NCBI GenBank assembly: GCA_934278005.1
Contig: CAKQWG010000003.1
Coordinates: forward strand, 1-47,885
DNA: 47,885 bases
Source: an uncultured Pirellulaceae bacterium
GTDB lineage: Bacteria > Planctomycetota > Planctomycetia > Pirellulales > Pirellulaceae
Direction: 5' to 3'
A program made the translations under genes and the position numbers. How positions within the stretch are numbered: position 1 is the stretch's first letter; each line of letters starts with the position of its first letter. Under the pieces are notes generated by a model. That model was given only the letters and a program-made list of their open reading frames with translations. It was not told the DNA's origin and did not search any database. Of this stretch, positions 44,554 to 47,885 are shown piece after piece.

Positions 44554-45725
44554 TGCGCGTGGCCCATGTCATCACGCGCATGATCATTGGCGGTGCGCAA
44601 GAGAATACGCTGTTCAATTGCCTGGATCTCATGCACGAGCACGGCGATGACGTGCTGCTGATCACCGGGCCAGCCCTGGGGCCGGAAGGCAAACTGTTAG
44701 AGCAGAGCAGGGCAGAGGGGCTGCCAATTCGCTTCGTCGACTCGCTCCGGCGACCGATCAACCCGGCCAGAGACTTGCTCAGCTATCACACCCTCAAACG
44801 CATTCTGCGCGAATTCAAGCCCGACGTCGTGCATACGCACAGCGCCAAAGCGGGCCTGCTCGGCCGCGCTGCCGCTTGGAATTTGCGGACGCCGCTGGTC
44901 ATACACACCGTGCACGGCGCGCCGTTCCATGCCTATCAAAACCCATTGGCCCGACAATCTTTCATTCGCCTGGAACGCTGGGCCGCCGGTCGCTGCCATC
45001 ACATGATCAGCGTGGCCGAAGCCATGACCGACCTCATGGTTGGGGCAGGGGTGGCCTCGCGCGATAAATTCAGCACTATCTATTCTGGCATGGATGTCAA
45101 ACCGTTCGCAGCCTGTCACCAATGGGCAACCGCCGCGCGGGCAGAATTGCAACTTGCTCCCGACGACATCGTCATCGGAAAAATCGCTCGTTTGTTCCAC
45201 TTGAAAGGGCACGAGTATTTAATTGAAGCGGCCCAGAAAGTGGTAGCTTGCCAGCCGCGCGTCCGCTTCGTGCTAGTCGGCGATGGCATGCTGCGGTCCG
45301 CCCACGAGCAGCGCATCGCCGAACTGGGGCTGACGAAATACTTTCGATTTACCGGTTTAGTTCCGCCGCACCGTGTCCCCTTTTATTTGAGCGCCTTGGA
45401 TGTGCTGGTCCACACTAGTTTGCGCGAGGGACTAGCTCGCACATTGCCTCAAGCATTGATCGCTGGCAAACCGGTCATCAGCTACGACATCGATGGCGCT
45501 CGCGAAGTGGTTCTGCCAGGTGAGACCGGTATTTTACTCGCACCGAAAAGTGTGCAACCCTTGGCCGACGCTATGTTGAAGCTGGCCGGCGACGAGTCGC
45601 TGCGAAAACGACTAGGGCAGGGGGGCGCGAAGCGTTTCACCGAACAATTCCGCCACCGCTATATGACGCAACAGATTCGGCAACTGTACCTGGAGCAACT
45701 CGCCTCACGGCCTGCGGCTAATTGA
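44553..45725 (+). CDS. Family GT4 glycosyltransferase
   Basis: A 390-residue cytoplasmic or membrane-associated retaining glycosyltransferase with the GT-B fold. The N-domain starts with VITRMIIGGAQENTL (the family's G-G-A-E/Q region) and contains DVVHTHSAKAGLLGR. The C-domain starts near IGKIARLFHLKGHEYLIEA and contains the nucleotide-sugar site SLREGLARTLPQALIAGKPVI. There the usual second Glu of E-x7-E is Gln, a substitution I believe is common in relatives. The C-terminal helix is complete. It most likely adds sugars to surface polysaccharide, lipid or protein; the donor is unknown. Its ATG overlaps the truA stop codon, and the kinase gene follows after six bases, so the three are surely one transcript. 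Confidence 0.92.
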   Translation: MRVAHVITRMIIGGAQENTLFNCLDLMHEHGDDVLLITGPALGPEGKLLEQSRAEGLPIRFVDSLRRPINPARDLLSYHTLKRILREFKPDVVHTHSAKAGLLGRAAAWNLRTPLVIHTVHGAPFHAYQNPLARQSFIRLERWAAGRCHHMISVAEAMTDLMVGAGVASRDKFSTIYSGMDVKPFAACHQWATAARAELQLAPDDIVIGKIARLFHLKGHEYLIEAAQKVVACQPRVRFVLVGDGMLRSAHEQRIAELGLTKYFRFTGLVPPHRVPFYLSALDVLVHTSLREGLARTLPQALIAGKPVISYDIDGAREVVLPGETGILLAPKSVQPLADAMLKLAGDESLRKRLGQGGAKRFTEQFRHRYMTQQIRQLYLEQLASRPAAN

Positions 45726-45731
45726 CTTAGA

Positions 45732-46724
45732 ATGAATGTTTACCTCGAACAAGTTCCACCAGCGATAGAGCATACGATGACGAAAATCCGCGACTTTCTC
45801 GGCCCCTATCGGCTGGCACGTTTGATCCGCATGGGAAGTTCATGCCAGGTTTGGGAAGCGATTGAGACCGAAACTGGCGAGCGTTATGCGCTCAAAGTAT
45901 TGCGTGAAGATTTCCGCCAGAATAAACAGGAAGTCGGTTTTTTACGCAGCGAGTTTGAAATTGCTAAGAGCATGAACCACCCCAACATCATCAAAATGTA
46001 TGATTTGGTTTTAAGTGGAAAAGCGCCTTTCTTAGTGCTTGAATTGTTCAGTGAACTGAATATGAAACAAGCCTTGCGACGGGGCCCCGAATCGATCGCT
46101 TATATGTTAGACAAAGTTCTCGAGGAATCGATCGAGGGGCTGTATCACATGCACAGCCAAGGTTACGTGCACTGTGACGTTAAGCCCGATAATTTTCTAG
46201 TCAGTCGCGATGGCCATGTTAAATTGATTGACTTCACAATCTCACATAAAGTAAAGAAAGGTTTGTCCAAGTTCTTTGGCGGAAAGACCAAACAAATCCA
46301 AGGTACGCGCAGCTATATGGCGCCCGAGCAGATCCGCGGCTTGGCCCTCGATGCGCGCACAGATATCTATTCGTTTGGCTGTGTGATGTTTGAAATGGTA
46401 ACTGGTAAATTGCCATACACGGGAGAGAGCCCCAATGACTTGCTCAACAAGCATATCTCCGCACCGTTGCCGTCGCCGCTGGTGTACAACGAAAATGTCA
46501 CACCCGAATTTGCAGCGGTCATCAGAACGGCAATGGCCAAGCGTCCTCAGGATCGCCCTGAATCTATGTGGGAATTATTGAAGGTCGTGCACGGCACTAG
46601 AATATTTAAAAAACAACCACGTATTCCCGAGACCAGCATCTTCGATGATTTCCCGACTTCGGGAAGAGTCATGAATCAGGAGCAAGCCGCACCTGAGCCA
46701 GAGAAAAAAGAGTCGCAAGAGTAA
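45732..46724 (+). CDS. Ser/Thr protein kinase with atypical HCD/DFT motifs
   Basis: A 330-residue cytoplasmic kinase without membrane segments. The kinase domain covers about 25-290: Lys55 (YALK), a C-helix Glu in SEFEIAKS, HCDVKPDN at 147-154, DFT at 167-169 and APE at 197-199. The catalytic Asp149, Asn154 and Mg-binding Asp167 are retained, so activity is likely. However, the Arg of HRD is Cys, the Gly of DFG is Thr, and the Gly-rich loop reads RMGSSCQV. Losing the HRD arginine means activation-loop phosphorylation is probably not needed (non-RD type). The C-terminal 40 residues are acidic and disordered. The start could also be the ATG at 45777. It follows the glycosyltransferase by six bases. 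Confidence 0.93.
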   Translation: MNVYLEQVPPAIEHTMTKIRDFLGPYRLARLIRMGSSCQVWEAIETETGERYALKVLREDFRQNKQEVGFLRSEFEIAKSMNHPNIIKMYDLVLSGKAPFLVLELFSELNMKQALRRGPESIAYMLDKVLEESIEGLYHMHSQGYVHCDVKPDNFLVSRDGHVKLIDFTISHKVKKGLSKFFGGKTKQIQGTRSYMAPEQIRGLALDARTDIYSFGCVMFEMVTGKLPYTGESPNDLLNKHISAPLPSPLVYNENVTPEFAAVIRTAMAKRPQDRPESMWELLKVVHGTRIFKKQPRIPETSIFDDFPTSGRVMNQEQAAPEPEKKESQE

Positions 46725-46799
46725 TTCAAGCTGGAATTGCGATTATATCAACTGAAAAACCACATCATTAATTGCATTATTAGAAGATTCTAAAACATT

Positions 46800-47795
46800 A
46801 TGTCCAAGACACCTACCGGCCCCGATTTTGAACAGCCCATGCTCGACATAGAAGCCAAAATCCAAGAGCTTTTGCAGCGCGGGCCGGGCGACGGTGCGGT
46901 CGAACAACAGATCATCGCCCTGCGACGGCAGTGGAACGAAGTAACCGCCGGCGTGTATGGCAATTTGACTCCCTGGCAGACCGTGCAGGTGTCGCGTCAT
47001 AAGGACCGGCCATACACGCGCGACTATCTCAATTTGGCATTCGACGAGTTTGTCGAATTGCATGGCGACAAGCACTTTGGCGATGATCGCGCAATGTTGA
47101 CCGGTTTCGCCAAAATCGACCAGTTCAAAGTGATGGTTGTCGGGCATCAAAAAGGACGGACTTATCGCGAGCGCACCACCTGCAATTTTGGCTGCGCGCA
47201 TCCGGAGGGTTACCGCAAAGCCATGAGCAAAATGCGGCTGGCGGAAAAGTACAACATGCCCATCATCTGCTTCATCGACACGCCGGGCGCCTATCCCGGC
47301 GTCGGGGCGGAGGAGCGTGGACAAGCCCATGTGATCGCCGAGAGCATGTTCGAGATGAGCCAAATGCGAACGCCGATAATCTGCGTGGTGATTGGGGAAG
47401 GCGGATCCGGCGGCGCGCTGGGAATCGGCGTAGGCGACCGCATCGCCGTGCTGCAGTACGCCTACTATTCGGTGATCAGCCCGGAAGGCTGCGCGGGGAT
47501 TCTGTGGAAGAGCCATCAACACGCTCCCAAGGCGGCCGACGCGCTGCGGTTCACCTCACGGCACCTGCGCGAGCTGGGAGTTGTCGATGACGTGATCGAA
47601 GAGCCGCTCGGCGGTGCTCATCGCGATCACCACAAGATGGCGGCGCGCATGAAGAGCTTCCTCGTCCGCACGCTGGGCGAGTTGGTCGCTCAGCCCACAG
47701 ATAGTCTGGTCGAGCAGCGTTACGAAAAGTTTCGGCGGATCGGCGTCTTCATCGACCCTTCGCAACACGATCCGATGGAAGCCACCGTATCGTAG
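46800..47795 (+). CDS. accA: Acetyl-CoA carboxylase carboxyltransferase subunit alpha
   Basis: With AccD it transfers the carboxyl group from biotin to acetyl-CoA to make malonyl-CoA for fatty acid synthesis. The protein has 331 residues, the usual length. Family segments are LDIEAKIQEL at the N-terminus, DRPYTRDYLNLAFDEFVELHGD, GHQKGRTYRERTTCNFG, IDTPGAYPGVGAEERGQ and GEGGSGGALGIGVGD, with the crotonase-type CoA and oxyanion sites. The C-terminus (DVIEEPLGGAHRDH) is complete. The 75-base gap after the kinase gene is AT-rich and may hold an extra promoter. accD is not in the window. Confidence 0.96.
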   Translation: MSKTPTGPDFEQPMLDIEAKIQELLQRGPGDGAVEQQIIALRRQWNEVTAGVYGNLTPWQTVQVSRHKDRPYTRDYLNLAFDEFVELHGDKHFGDDRAMLTGFAKIDQFKVMVVGHQKGRTYRERTTCNFGCAHPEGYRKAMSKMRLAEKYNMPIICFIDTPGAYPGVGAEERGQAHVIAESMFEMSQMRTPIICVVIGEGGSGGALGIGVGDRIAVLQYAYYSVISPEGCAGILWKSHQHAPKAADALRFTSRHLRELGVVDDVIEEPLGGAHRDHHKMAARMKSFLVRTLGELVAQPTDSLVEQRYEKFRRIGVFIDPSQHDPMEATVS

Positions 47796-47820
47796 TTGAT
47801 GCGAACGGTGAGCTCGCACC

Positions 47821-47885
47821 ATGCGCGATGACTTGACGCTGACGCTACTATCGCCAGCGCGATGGGACGGGCTGCGAGTAAGAGT
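47821..47885 (+). CDS. Possible start of the next gene, cut by the window end
   Basis: An ATG at 47821 opens a frame to the window end (MRDDLTLTLLSPARWDGLRVR). A GGTGAG eight bases upstream could be its ribosome site. Too short to identify; it may be only a chance frame. Confidence 0.25.
   Translation, partial: MRDDLTLTLLSPARWDGLRVR

Noticed and set aside
1..47885. tRNA, rRNA, insertion sequence, phage or integron genes
   Set aside because: No T-loop (GGTTCGAATCC-like) cloverleaf, no conserved rRNA stretch, and no transposase, integrase or phage gene was recognised.

Overview
The window looks like chromosomal DNA from a planctomycete, most likely of the Pirellulaceae (Rhodopirellula/Blastopirellula type). 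I infer this from the gene content: an SGSH-like sulfatase with a C-x-P-x-R site, Ser/Thr kinases with a planctomycete-style N-terminal segment, a TAT-exported Gfo/Idh/MocA protein, a PEP-CTERM protease, HEAT-repeat and A2M-like secreted giants, envelope lipoproteins with a DUF11 domain, and a 97-residue small protein of a type I associate with this phylum. There are no rRNA or tRNA genes, transposases, phage genes or CRISPR arrays that I can support. Both window edges cut into genes or possible genes.

Layout. 1-3.2 kb: 3' part of a PDZ protein with a strong terminator, then a sulfatase. 3.25-8.2 kb (minus): a Ser/Thr kinase fused to a degenerate receiver, a tandem alpha/beta hydrolase whose first domain has lost its serine, and a DUF421/YetF-like membrane protein with a zinc-ribbon tail. 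8.2-13.8 kb: a small conserved protein (minus) with its own terminator, a large secreted orphan and a glycerate 2-kinase. 13.9-18.9 kb: a lipid/drug-type ABC exporter (minus), glnS, and a PEP-CTERM trypsin-like protease. 18.9-22.9 kb (minus): serC-serA-ruvB, a likely operon for serine synthesis with the Holliday-junction helicase at its end. 23.2-33.1 kb: CDP-glucose 4,6-dehydratase, a 2111-residue A2M-like secreted protein, and a convergent HEAT-repeat protein. 33.6-37.3 kb: Gfo/Idh/MocA oxidoreductase, class IV aminotransferase and ADP-ribosylglycohydrolase. 37.3-42.6 kb: three minus-strand envelope proteins, two of them paralogous, and a divergent secreted LolA-like protein. 42.7-47.8 kb: a dense plus-strand cluster asd-truA-glycosyltransferase-Ser/Thr kinase-accA.

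The most unusual structure is in the gaps between genes. At least six families of short hairpin repeats sit next to stop codons or in intergenic gaps. They look like REP/BIME elements: a short conserved 5' tag (GTGG, GTGTGG or GTAG), a 5-7 bp stem and a 3-4 nt loop (often TCC/TCT). Copies differ by paired, compensatory substitutions that keep the stem, which is direct evidence that the hairpin itself is maintained. Several families share a GC-TCC-GC centre. Such elements elsewhere are moved by RAYT (TnpA-REP) Y1 transposases, but none is encoded in this window.
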